Below are positions 54,655 through 63,425 of a stretch of DNA of 64,000 nucleotides, piece after piece (positions within the stretch are counted from its first letter, which is position 1; every line of letters begins with the position of its first letter). The notes beneath the pieces are model-generated. The model did no database searches and had not been told where the DNA came from. It worked only from the letters and a program-made list of their open reading frames with translations. This DNA comes from Caulobacter sp. Lineage in GTDB: Bacteria > Pseudomonadota > Alphaproteobacteria > Caulobacterales > Caulobacteraceae. The translations under genes were made by a program, and so were the position numbers. The stretch spans positions 1 to 64,000 of the forward strand of contig JAUXTQ010000005.1 of NCBI GenBank assembly GCA_030678995.1. Reading direction: 5' to 3'.

Positions 54655-55820
54655 GCCGGCCCCTGACCGTCATGCTGGTGGCCGCCGAGGCCTCGGGTGA
54701 CGCGCTGGGAGCCGGTCTCGCCCGGGCGCTGAAGGCCCGACTGGGCGACGGCGTCCGCTTCGTCGGGGTCGGCGGCGCGCGGATGGCCGCCGAGGGCGTC
54801 GACAGCCCGTTCGATATCTCCGACCTGTCAATTCTCGGCCTGTTCGAGGCGATCCCCGCCTATCCCCGCATCATGCGCCGGGTGGCCGACACCGCCGCCC
54901 TGGCGCGGCGGGAAGAGCCCGATGTGGCCGTCCTGATCGACAGCTGGGGCTTCACCCTGCGCGTCGCCAACGCCCTGCGGCGGCTGTTTCCGGCCATGCC
55001 GCTGGTCAAGTACGTCGGACCGCAGGTCTGGGCGACCCGGCCGGGGCGGGCCAAGACCCTGGCGGCGTCGGTCGATCACCTGCTGTCGATTCACAGCTTC
55101 GACGCCCCCTGGTTCGAGGCGGAGGGCCTGCCCGTCACCTTCGTCGGCAACCCGGCCCTGGCGAAGGACTTCTCCCGGGCCGATCCGGCACGCCTGCGCG
55201 AGGCCATCGGCGCTGGCGCGGATGAGCCGATCCTGTTGGTCCTGCCCGGCAGCCGGCGGGCGGAGATCAAGCTGGTCATGCCGGTCTTCGAGGCGGCGGT
55301 CGCCCGGCTGAAGGCCGAACGCCCCGACCTGCAGGTGGTCGTGCCGGTGGCGGGCACCGTCCTGGAAGCGGTCAAGGCGCGGGTGGCCGGCTGGCCGTTC
55401 CGCGCCCATGTCATCGAGGACGAGCAACTGAAGGACGACGCCTTCGTCGCCGGCACGGTCGCCCTGGCTTGCAGCGGCACGGTGACCACCGAACTGGCCC
55501 TGGCCGGCGCGCCGATGGTCGTCGCCTACCGCATCGGCGCGATGACCTACGCCGTGCTCAGGCTGATCTTCAAATCGCCGTGGATCACGATGTTCAACAT
55601 CGCCGCCAAGGCCTTCGTCGCGCCGGAGTTCATTCAGGCCGACTGTACGCCCGAGAAACTGGCGGCCGCCGTCGCCGAACGGCTGGACGACCCCGCCCTG
55701 CGCGCTCGCCAGACCGCCGCCCAGACCGCGGCGCTGGAGCTGATGGGCAAGGGCGGGCCGGACCCGTCCGAGAAGGCGGCGGACACGGTGCTCGGGATTC
55801 TGGCTGAAAAGACGGTCTGA
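54651..55820 (+). CDS. lpxB: Lipid-A-disaccharide synthase
   Basis: This 389-residue GT19 glycosyltransferase joins lipid X and UDP-2,3-diacylglucosamine into the lipid A disaccharide. Diagnostic parts are VAAEASGDALGAGLARAL, VGVGGARMAAEGVDSPFDISDLSILGLFEA, YVGPQVWATRPGRAKTL, VLPGSRRAEIKLVMPVF and ALACSGTVTTELALAGAPMVVAYR. It completes the lpxD-fabZ-lpxA-lpxI-lpxB run. The start of the next gene overlaps the stop by one base. Confidence 0.96.
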   Translation: MSRPLTVMLVAAEASGDALGAGLARALKARLGDGVRFVGVGGARMAAEGVDSPFDISDLSILGLFEAIPAYPRIMRRVADTAALARREEPDVAVLIDSWGFTLRVANALRRLFPAMPLVKYVGPQVWATRPGRAKTLAASVDHLLSIHSFDAPWFEAEGLPVTFVGNPALAKDFSRADPARLREAIGAGADEPILLVLPGSRRAEIKLVMPVFEAAVARLKAERPDLQVVVPVAGTVLEAVKARVAGWPFRAHVIEDEQLKDDAFVAGTVALACSGTVTTELALAGAPMVVAYRIGAMTYAVLRLIFKSPWITMFNIAAKAFVAPEFIQADCTPEKLAAAVAERLDDPALRARQTAAQTAALELMGKGGPDPSEKAADTVLGILAEKTV

Positions 55821-57001
55821 TGCAGACCTTCGACGTCGTCATCGTCGGCGCCGGGGCGGCGGGCATGATGTGCGCGGTTCAGGCGGGCCGGCGCGGCCGG
55901 TCGGTGTTGATCATCGACCACGCTAAGGCGCCGGGGGAGAAGATCCGCATCTCCGGCGGCGGGCGCTGCAACTTCACCAACATCCATGCCGGGCCGCAGG
56001 CCTTCCTGTCGCAGAACCCGCGCTTCTGCATCTCGGCCCTGCGGCGTTACACGGCCAGGGACTTCATCGCCGCTGTCGATGCGCGGGGCATCGCCTGGCA
56101 CGAGAAGACCCTGGGACAGCTGTTCTGCGACGGCTCGGCGATGCAGATCGTGACCATGCTGACCGACCAGATGGCGCAGGCCGGCGTCGAGCTGCGGCTG
56201 GCCACGGCGGTCGAGCGGGTCGATCAGGACGGGGAGGGGTTCGCCCTGACCCTGTCGGACGGCGCCCGGATCGGCTGCGCCTCACTGGTGGTCGCCAGCG
56301 GCGGCAAGTCGATCCCGAAGATGGGCGCGACCGGCTGGGGCTACGACATCGCCCGGCAGTTCGGTCTGCGGGTCACCGAGACCCGGCCGGCGCTTGTGCC
56401 CCTGACCTTCGAGGTCGGCCTGCTGGAACGCTGGAAGCCACTGGCCGGGGTGGCGGTGGACGCGGTCGTCGCCTGCGGCAAGACCAGGTTCGCCGAGGCC
56501 ATGCTGTTCACCCACCGCGGCCTCAGCGGCCCGGCGATCCTGCAGATTTCCTCATACTGGCGGGAGGGGGACGAGATCAGCATCTCCATGGCCCCCGGCG
56601 TGGACGTCTGGGAGATGCTCAAGGCCGCCAAGCTGACCCATCCGCGGCAGGCGGTGCGCAACGCCCTGGCCGCCGTCCTGCCGGCCCGGCTGGCCCAGAA
56701 GCTGACCGAGGACGCCGGGGCGCGGGGCAACCTCGCCGACACGCCTGACAAGGTGCTGCGGGCGCTGGACGCGGCCGTCAACGGCTGGCGGGTCAAGCCG
56801 GTCGGTTCGGAGGGCTATCGCACCGCCGAAGTCACCCTGGGCGGCGTCGACACGCGCGACCTGAACTCGAACACCATGGCGGCCAACGAGGTCCCCGGCC
56901 TCTATTTCATCGGCGAATGCGTCGACGTCACCGGCTGGCTCGGCGGCTACAATTTCCAGTGGGCCTGGTCGAGCGGCTGGGCGGCAGGGCAGGTGGTGTA
57001 G
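55820..57001 (+). CDS. HI0933/YhiN-family NAD(P)/FAD-dependent oxidoreductase
   Basis: This 393-residue flavoprotein has an N-terminal FAD-binding Rossmann motif (VVIVGAGAAGMMCAVQAGRRG) and the family signature GEKIRISGGGRCNFTN. The C-terminal FAD-closing part reads TAEVTLGGVDTRDLNSNTMAANEVPGLYFIGECVDVTGWLGGYNFQWAWSSG. The substrate and role are unknown for most members. It overlaps lpxB by one base, so it is co-transcribed with lipid A genes. A palindromic repeat pair follows the stop. Confidence 0.88.
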   Translation: MQTFDVVIVGAGAAGMMCAVQAGRRGRSVLIIDHAKAPGEKIRISGGGRCNFTNIHAGPQAFLSQNPRFCISALRRYTARDFIAAVDARGIAWHEKTLGQLFCDGSAMQIVTMLTDQMAQAGVELRLATAVERVDQDGEGFALTLSDGARIGCASLVVASGGKSIPKMGATGWGYDIARQFGLRVTETRPALVPLTFEVGLLERWKPLAGVAVDAVVACGKTRFAEAMLFTHRGLSGPAILQISSYWREGDEISISMAPGVDVWEMLKAAKLTHPRQAVRNALAAVLPARLAQKLTEDAGARGNLADTPDKVLRALDAAVNGWRVKPVGSEGYRTAEVTLGGVDTRDLNSNTMAANEVPGLYFIGECVDVTGWLGGYNFQWAWSSGWAAGQVV

Positions 57002-57007
57002 GGGCGC

Positions 57008-57081
57008 GGGGACATGCACTGCAGTGCGTGTCCCCCTGCTCGCGGGCCAGCCCGGGGACACGCACTGAAGTGCATGTCCCC
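57008..57081 (+). repeat. Paired inverted hairpins, GGGGACA family (locus 1)
   Basis: Two 28-base hairpins, 57008-57035 and 57054-57081, each begin GGGGACA and end TGTCCCC with an inner GCAC/GTGC stem. The second is the reverse complement of the first except for one base. The second hairpin ends exactly at the stop codon of the convergent PHA-type gene. Related pairs occur at 57426-57503 and 63336-63419. Confidence 0.85.
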
Positions 57082-57387
57082 TCATTTCAGCAGCTTCTGC
57101 CCCTCGTCCTTCAGCCGGCCGCCGATCTTGCCGGCCAGCAGGCCGAGCAGCCCGGGCAGGATCAACTCCAGCCGCACCGCGTCGGCCAGCACGTCCAGCG
57201 TCCCGCGGATATCCTGGCCGCCGATCAGGGCGGCGAAGACCATCCGGTCGCCGTCCCAGCTCTGGTCGATCTTCGCCGCGCCGCCGGGCAGCTTGCGGGT
57301 CATGTCGGCGAACCCGGCCTCGAGACGCCGCCGCGCCTCGGCGGCGCCGAGCTGGTGGGGGATGGTGACGATCAGGGGCTTGGACAT
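57082..57387 (-). CDS. PHA-granule-type (PHA_gran_rgn family) protein
   Basis: This 101-residue protein begins SKPLIVTIPHQLGAAEARRRLEAGFADM, the hallmark of the polyhydroxyalkanoic-acid-system protein family (IPH.LG..EAR.R), followed by a lipid-binding-like beta region (DRMVFAALIGGQDIRGTLDV) and a C-terminal amphipathic helix (LILPGLLGLLAGKIGGRLKDEGQKLL). Members are linked to PHA granules, though the role is poorly defined; no PHA synthase gene is in the window. An ATG two codons upstream (57393) is equally possible; neither has a clear ribosome-binding site. The gene is bracketed by GGGGACA hairpin pairs on both sides. Confidence 0.75.
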   Translation of the reverse strand: MSKPLIVTIPHQLGAAEARRRLEAGFADMTRKLPGGAAKIDQSWDGDRMVFAALIGGQDIRGTLDVLADAVRLELILPGLLGLLAGKIGGRLKDEGQKLLK

Positions 57388-57425
57388 GATCATACAACGA
57401 CGACGGCCCCGGATCGCTCCGTCGA

Positions 57426-57503
57426 GGGGACATGTACCAAAGGTACGTGTCCCCCAATCGGTTCTGCTCGGATAGGGGACACGTACCTTTGGTACATGTC
57501 CCC
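57426..57503 (+). repeat. Paired inverted hairpins, GGGGACA family (locus 2)
   Basis: Hairpins at 57426-57454 and 57475-57503 share GGGGACA/TGTCCCC ends with an inner GTACC-AAA-GGTAC type stem. The two are exact reverse complements of each other. They lie between gltA and the PHA-type gene, 6 bases after the gltA stop. Confidence 0.85.
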
Positions 57504-57509
57504 TGCTGA

Positions 57510-58790
<1,281 letters not shown>

Positions 58791-58841
58791 GCCTGATCCT
58801 TCTGAAAAACACACATAGGCCCGAACGGGCGTTCAGAGGCC

Positions 58842-58849
58842 GTTATAGC
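58842..58849 (-). promoter_or_regulatory. Candidate -10 element of the gltA promoter
   Basis: On the minus strand GCTATAAC matches the Caulobacter -10 consensus GCTANAWC in every position. The -35 region, inside the end of gltX, is weak. Predicted leader is about 46 bases. Independent transcription of gltA is therefore plausible. Confidence 0.5.
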
Positions 58850-58852
58850 GGT

Positions 58853-60265
58853 TCACGCGACAGGCGAAAGCGCATCATCGAGCCGGGCCAGACTCTCCTC
58901 GCGGCCAAGCGCGGAAAGGGTGCGGCCAAGGTCAGGCGATGCCGTCCCGCCGGTCAGAATCCCGCGCAGGGCCGGGGCGAATTTGCCAAAGCCCACGCCC
59001 TCGGATTCGGCGAACGCCTTGAGCAGGGCCTCCAGCGCCTCGGCGCTCCAGTCGTTGGTCGCCGCCAGCTGGCCGCGCAGGCGGGTCAGGCGCGCACGGG
59101 TCTCGCCGGACAGCAGGTCCCGGGTCTTCTCGTCCAGCGTCAGCGGGCGGGCGCGGTAGAGGAAGGCCAGCTGGTCGGCCAGCTCGACGATGGTCTTGGC
59201 CCGCTCCTTGACCAGCGGGATGGCGCGCAGGGCGTGGGCCTTGCGGGCCTCGTCCAGCGGCTCGCCCCGGGCGGCGAAGACGGCGGCGACCAGGTCGGCC
59301 AGCCGCGCGTCGTCGGCCAGGCGGATATAGTGGGCGTTGACGAAACCCAGCTTGTCCCAGTCCAGCCGCGAGGCGCCCTTGTTGGCGTCGGCGATGTCGA
59401 ACCAGGCGATGGCGTCGGCGTCGCTGAACAGTTCGTCGTCGCCGTGGCTCCAGCCCAGCCGGGCCAGATAGTTGCGCATGGCCTCGGGCAGGTAGCCGAG
59501 GTCGGCGAACTCGGCCACCGCCTGGGCGCCGTGGCGCTTGCTGAGCTTGGCCCCGTCCGGGCCGTGGATCAGCGGCACATGGGCGAAGTGGGGCAAATCC
59601 CAGCCCATGGCCTTGTAGATCAGGGTCTGGCGGGCGGCGTTGTTCAGGTGGTCGTCGCCGCGGATGACGTGGGTCACCGCCATGTCGTGGTCATCGACAA
59701 CCACGGCCAGGTTGTAGGTCGGGGCGCCGTCGGACCGCAGCAGAACCAGGTCGTCCAGGTCTCGGTTGCGGAAGGTGACCTGGCCCTGGACCAGATCCTC
59801 GACCACGGTGTCGCCGTTCAGCGGGCCACGGAAGCGGATCGCGTGGGGCTTGCCCAGGTCCGCCGGCCGGGGATCGCGGTCGCGCCAGGGCGAGCGCAGG
59901 GCGTGGCCGGCGGCGTGAGCCTTCTCGCGCGCGGCGGTCAGCTCCTCGCCGGCCAGCCAGCAGCGGTAGGCCTTGCCGGCCTCAAGCATCTGCAGGACCG
60001 CCTCCCGATGGCGGTCGGCGCGGGCGAACTGGAACACCGGCTCGCCGTCGAACGGCAGGCCCAGCCACGTCAGGCCGTCGAAGATGACCTGCACGGCCGC
60101 CTCGGTGGAGCGCTCACGATCAGTGTCCTCGACACGCAGAAGGAAGCGACCTCCTGTATGTTTCGCGTATAGGTAGTTGAACAGGGCGGTGCGCGCCGTA
60201 CCGATGTGCATGGAGCCGGTCGGCGAGGGGGCGATGCGGGTGACGACGGGCCTGGAGTCGGACAT
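58853..60265 (-). CDS. gltX: Glutamyl-tRNA synthetase
   Basis: This 470-residue class I synthetase charges tRNA-Glu (and, in many alphaproteobacteria, tRNA-Gln for later amidation). The HIGH-type motif is SPTGSMHIGTARTALFNYLYAKHTGG, followed by RVEDTDRERST, and the KMSKS equivalent is GAKLSKRHGA. The C-terminal anticodon-binding helices are present. I start at ATG 60265 (MSDSRPVVTRIAPSPTG) because sequence further upstream has no family match and overlaps the divergent comEC region. Intergenic distance to comEC is 37 bases. Confidence 0.95.
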   Translation of the reverse strand: MSDSRPVVTRIAPSPTGSMHIGTARTALFNYLYAKHTGGRFLLRVEDTDRERSTEAAVQVIFDGLTWLGLPFDGEPVFQFARADRHREAVLQMLEAGKAYRCWLAGEELTAAREKAHAAGHALRSPWRDRDPRPADLGKPHAIRFRGPLNGDTVVEDLVQGQVTFRNRDLDDLVLLRSDGAPTYNLAVVVDDHDMAVTHVIRGDDHLNNAARQTLIYKAMGWDLPHFAHVPLIHGPDGAKLSKRHGAQAVAEFADLGYLPEAMRNYLARLGWSHGDDELFSDADAIAWFDIADANKGASRLDWDKLGFVNAHYIRLADDARLADLVAAVFAARGEPLDEARKAHALRAIPLVKERAKTIVELADQLAFLYRARPLTLDEKTRDLLSGETRARLTRLRGQLAATNDWSAEALEALLKAFAESEGVGFGKFAPALRGILTGGTASPDLGRTLSALGREESLARLDDALSPVA

Positions 60266-60302
60266 CTCGGTGGGGTCTGGAAGGGGTGGCGGGCCTCTTA
60301 GC

Positions 60303-62405
60303 ATGGTCGCTCGCGCCGCTGATAGCCTTGCCGGGCTGCCGGGTGAATTCGCCGCCCAGGCCGGACGCTGGACCCTGTGGACGCCGGTGGCCTTCGGGCT
60401 GGGCGCGGCGGCCTACATGACCCTCAGGGTCGAGCCGGCGTTCTGGCTGGCCCTTGCCTTGGCGGCCGTTGCGGCGGCGGTGGCGATCGTTGCGCGGCGG
60501 CGGCTCGGCGCCGTCGGCTGGGTGGTGCTGGCGACCTTGGCGGCCTTCGCGGCGGCGGGCTTCCTGGCCGGCAAGGTGCGGTCCGAACGCGTGCGGGCCC
60601 CGGTGGCGGCCTCTGCCGACTCGCCCCGGACCATCGAAGGCTGGGTGGTCGACGTTCCCAGCCGGGGCGCCGGCGGCGCCAGGGTGCTGCTGGCTCCGGT
60701 GTGGATATCGGGTCTGGAGCCGGAGGAGACGCCGGTGCGGGTGCGGGTCACCCTGCGCGATCCGGCCCAGTCGCCGCCGCCCGGCTCGGCGCTGCGGCTG
60801 CGGGCGATGATCGGGCCGCCGCCGCCGCCTGCCAGCCCCGGGGCCTATGATTTCGCCCGCGACGCCTGGTTCGATCGGGTCGGCGGGGTCGGCTTCGCCC
60901 TGGGCGAGCCGCGCGAGACCATGTTGCCGCGCCCGCCCTGGCGGTTGCGGCTGACCATGGCCGTCAATGCCATGCGCTGGCGGCTGGCGCAGCGGATCGT
61001 GGCGCGAATGGGCGAGGGCAGCGGCGGGCTGGGCGCGGCCATGGTCACCGGGCACGAGGCCTGGATCACCCCGGACGTGACCGAGGTCATGCGGGCGTCG
61101 GGTCTGGCCCACATCATCTCGATTTCAGGATTGCACATGGCCATCGTCGGCGGCGCCGTCTTCGCGGCGGTGCGCCTTCTGATCGCGCTCTGGCCCTGGC
61201 TGGCGCTGCGCACGGCGGGCAAGAAGGTCGCCGCGGCGGCGGGGCTGGCGGCCGTGACGGTCTATCTGGTGGTCTCCGGCGCGCCGCCGCCGGCCGAGCG
61301 CGCCGCGATCACCGCCGCCGTGGCCTTCATCGCCATCCTGGTCGACCGCCAGGCGATCAGCCTGCGCACCCTGGCCGCGGCGGCGCTGGTCATCCTGCTG
61401 ATACAGCCCGAAGCCGCCGCCGCGCCGGGCTTCCAGATGTCCTTTGCCGCGACCACGGCGCTGGTGGCCCTGGCCGAGGCCTGGCCAAGGCCGGTGCGGG
61501 AGATCTCCACCCCCTGGTGGATCCGCGCGCCGCAGGCGGCGACCCTGTGGCTGCTGGCGGCTGTGGCGGCCAGCTTCGTGGCGGGCCTGGCGACCGGCCC
61601 CTTCGCCATGCACCACTTCAACCGGGTGGCCAGCTACGGCCTGTTCGCCAATCTGGTGGTCTCGCCCCTGTCGAGCTTCGTCATCATGCCCTTCCTGGCC
61701 CTGGGCGCGGCGCTGGAGCCGCTGGGACTGGGCGCGCCGTTCCTGTGGGTGGCGGGGCAGGGGATCGAGGCCATGCTGGCCGTCGCCCGCGTGACCGCCG
61801 ACCAGCAGGGCGCGCTGCTGACCGTGCCCAGCGCCCCCGGCGCGGCCCTGCCGACGGCGTTTCTCGGGGTCATGCTGCTGTGCCTGTGGAAGGGCCGCCT
61901 GCGCTGGCTGGGCGCGCCCCTGGCCATGGCGGTGCTGATCTGGCCCAGGCCCGCGGCCCCGGACGTCTGGATCGCGTCGGACGGGGCGGCCATGGCCGTG
62001 CGGCAGGATCGGCAGGCGGTGCTGCTGCGCCCGGACGCCCGGCGCTTTGCCGCCGACCTCTGGGCTCGCCGGCGCGGGCTGGCGATCGCGGTCGATGCGG
62101 AGGGCGAGCGCGACGCCCTGTTCACCTGCGACCGCTTCGCCTGCCTGCCACGCGCGCGGCCGGACCTGGCGCTGTGGAACGGCAAGAATCAGCCCAAGCT
62201 GATTGAATTCGATCAGCTTTGTGCGCCGGGACGGCTGGTGGTGTTGCGCTCGGACAGCCCCTGGCGTGGCTGCGAGGGCGCGTTCCTGTTGTCGGCCCCC
62301 GACTTCGCCCGCGGCGGCTCGGCGGAGCTTTGGCGGAAGGAGTCGGGCTGGAAGGTGCGGTGGGCGAATGATCTGCGCGGGGTGAGGCCGTGGACGGTGC
62401 ACTAA
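60303..62405 (+). CDS. comEC: ComEC/Rec2-family membrane protein
   Basis: This 700-residue polytopic protein has an N-terminal DUF4131-like region (residues about 20-215) and the ComEC/Rec2 competence domain (about residues 235-510), including AMVTGHEAWITPDVTEVMRASGLAHIISISGLHMAIVGG. That domain is the channel for transformation DNA in competent bacteria. The C-terminal beta-lactamase-like domain is degenerate, with no zinc motif visible. The ATG at 60303 is the best fit; no strong ribosome-binding site is seen. It is divergent from gltX and convergent with lexA. Confidence 0.88.
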   Translation: MVARAADSLAGLPGEFAAQAGRWTLWTPVAFGLGAAAYMTLRVEPAFWLALALAAVAAAVAIVARRRLGAVGWVVLATLAAFAAAGFLAGKVRSERVRAPVAASADSPRTIEGWVVDVPSRGAGGARVLLAPVWISGLEPEETPVRVRVTLRDPAQSPPPGSALRLRAMIGPPPPPASPGAYDFARDAWFDRVGGVGFALGEPRETMLPRPPWRLRLTMAVNAMRWRLAQRIVARMGEGSGGLGAAMVTGHEAWITPDVTEVMRASGLAHIISISGLHMAIVGGAVFAAVRLLIALWPWLALRTAGKKVAAAAGLAAVTVYLVVSGAPPPAERAAITAAVAFIAILVDRQAISLRTLAAAALVILLIQPEAAAAPGFQMSFAATTALVALAEAWPRPVREISTPWWIRAPQAATLWLLAAVAASFVAGLATGPFAMHHFNRVASYGLFANLVVSPLSSFVIMPFLALGAALEPLGLGAPFLWVAGQGIEAMLAVARVTADQQGALLTVPSAPGAALPTAFLGVMLLCLWKGRLRWLGAPLAMAVLIWPRPAAPDVWIASDGAAMAVRQDRQAVLLRPDARRFAADLWARRRGLAIAVDAEGERDALFTCDRFACLPRARPDLALWNGKNQPKLIEFDQLCAPGRLVVLRSDSPWRGCEGAFLLSAPDFARGGSAELWRKESGWKVRWANDLRGVRPWTVH

Positions 62406-62532
62406 TCCTCCCCATCGGGGGAGGTGGACCTGCGTAGCCTTGGCGAAGCAGGGACGGAGGGGGTCCGCTCCGGTCTCGGGAGACCCCCTCAGTCGGCTTC
62501 GCCGACAGCTCCCCCAAGGGGGGGAGCATCTT
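62405..62532 (+). repeat. REP-like palindromic element (copy 2) between comEC and lexA
   Basis: The element has the same block order as 8908-9030: CCTCCCC-ATC-GGGGGAGG at the left end, GCGAAGCAGGG and GGAGGGGGTC, an inverted GACCCCCTCAGTC, then GACAGCTCCCCC and GGGGGGAGCATC at the right end. Both copies have the same orientation. It fills the gap between the convergent comEC and lexA stops, where it may also stop transcription from both sides. Confidence 0.75.
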
Positions 62533-62537
62533 TCAGC

Positions 62538-63233
62538 TCAGTGATACTTCCGGATCAACCCGACCAGCTTGCCCTGCACCTCGACCTGGTCGGGGCCGTA
62601 GACGCGGGTCTGGTATTTCGGATTGGCCGCCTCCAGCGCGATGCTCGCGCCCTTGCGGCGCAGGCGCTTGAGGGTGGCCTCCTCGCCCTGGACCAGGGCC
62701 ACGACGATCTCGCCGCTGTGGGCGGTGTCGGCCCGGCGGATCAGTACGAAGTCGCCGTCGAGAATGCCGGCCTCGATCATCGAGTCGCCCTGCACCTCGA
62801 GCACAAAGTGTTCGCCGGCGCCGAGCATGCTCTCGGAGACCAGCATCTTGTCCCGCTCGACCTGCAAGGCCTCGATCGGCGAGCCGGCGGCGATTCGGCC
62901 CAGCAGGGGAATTTCGCGGACGTCGTTGGCGAACGGCGGGGCGCTGGCGGACCGGTCGCCGGCCACCACCTGCGGCTTGAAGGTCTGGCGCCCGCCGGAG
63001 GGCGCCGAGGGGGTCGCCTGCTGCGGCAGCTTGGTCACCTCCAGCGCCCGCGCCCGGTGGGGCAGGCGGCGCAGGAAGCCGCGCTCCTCGAGCGCCGTGA
63101 TCAGCCGGTGGATGCCGGACTTGGAGGCCAGGTCCAGCGCCTCCTTCATCTCGTCGAACGAGGGGGAAACGCCGCTCTCCTTGATCCGCTCGTGGATGAA
63201 CATGAGCAGCTCGTGCTGTTTGCGGGTGAGCAT
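62538..63233 (-). CDS. lexA: SOS repressor LexA
   Basis: This 231-residue repressor of DNA-damage genes is inactivated by RecA-stimulated self-cleavage. The N-terminal winged helix reads [45 protein letters not shown]. The cleavage bond is Ala116-Gly117 ([11 protein letters not shown]). The Ser-Lys dyad is Ser151 ([11 protein letters not shown]) and Lys189 ([13 protein letters not shown]). GAGG lies 8 bases before the ATG. A perfect LexA box sits in its promoter (63288-63302). It is transcribed in the same direction as trpC. Confidence 0.97.
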   Translation of the reverse strand: MLTRKQHELLMFIHERIKESGVSPSFDEMKEALDLASKSGIHRLITALEERGFLRRLPHRARALEVTKLPQQATPSAPSGGRQTFKPQVVAGDRSASAPPFANDVREIPLLGRIAAGSPIEALQVERDKMLVSESMLGAGEHFVLEVQGDSMIEAGILDGDFVLIRRADTAHSGEIVVALVQGEEATLKRLRRKGASIALEAANPKYQTRVYGPDQVEVQGKLVGLIRKYH

Positions 63234-63262
63234 CGCCTGGCCTCGCTTACGAATCTGTCGCG

Positions 63263-63316
63263 GAACAAACCGCTAACACCTGTCGATGTTCTCTAGGCGT
63301 TCTTGGTTTCTGTCAA
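63263..63316 (-). promoter_or_regulatory. lexA promoter with perfect LexA box
   Basis: GTTC-TCTAGGC-GTTC (63288-63302) is an exact match to the alphaproteobacterial SOS box GTTC-N7-GTTC. On the minus strand TTGACAG (63316-63310) is the -35 element and the box covers the -10 region, so LexA would block its own transcription. A second site with one mismatch, GAAC-N7-TAAC (63263-63277), lies in the leader. Confidence 0.85.
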
Positions 63317-63335
63317 GTTAACGCCGGCCAGTCTC

Positions 63336-63419
63336 GGGGACTGGCTCGCGCAGCGTGCCTGTCCCGTTGTCTGGAAGGGGTTTCAGGGACAGGCACGCCC
63401 CGTGGGCGAGCCTGTCCCC
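63336..63419 (+). repeat. Paired inverted hairpins, GGGGACA family (locus 3)
   Basis: A first hairpin (63336-63365, GGGGACTGGC ... GCCTGTCCC) is followed by its inverted partner (63386-63419, GGGACAGGCACG ... GCCTGTCCCC). The 13-base arms 63353-63365 and 63386-63398 are perfect reverse complements. The same two-hairpin layout is found at loci 1 and 2. It lies between trpC and lexA. Confidence 0.8.
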
Positions 63420-63425
63420 TTCGAC

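Noticed and set aside
57008..57503. Clustered short palindromes as a possible CRISPR array
   Set aside because: The repeats occur as inverted pairs, not as regularly spaced direct repeats with unique spacers, and no cas gene is present.
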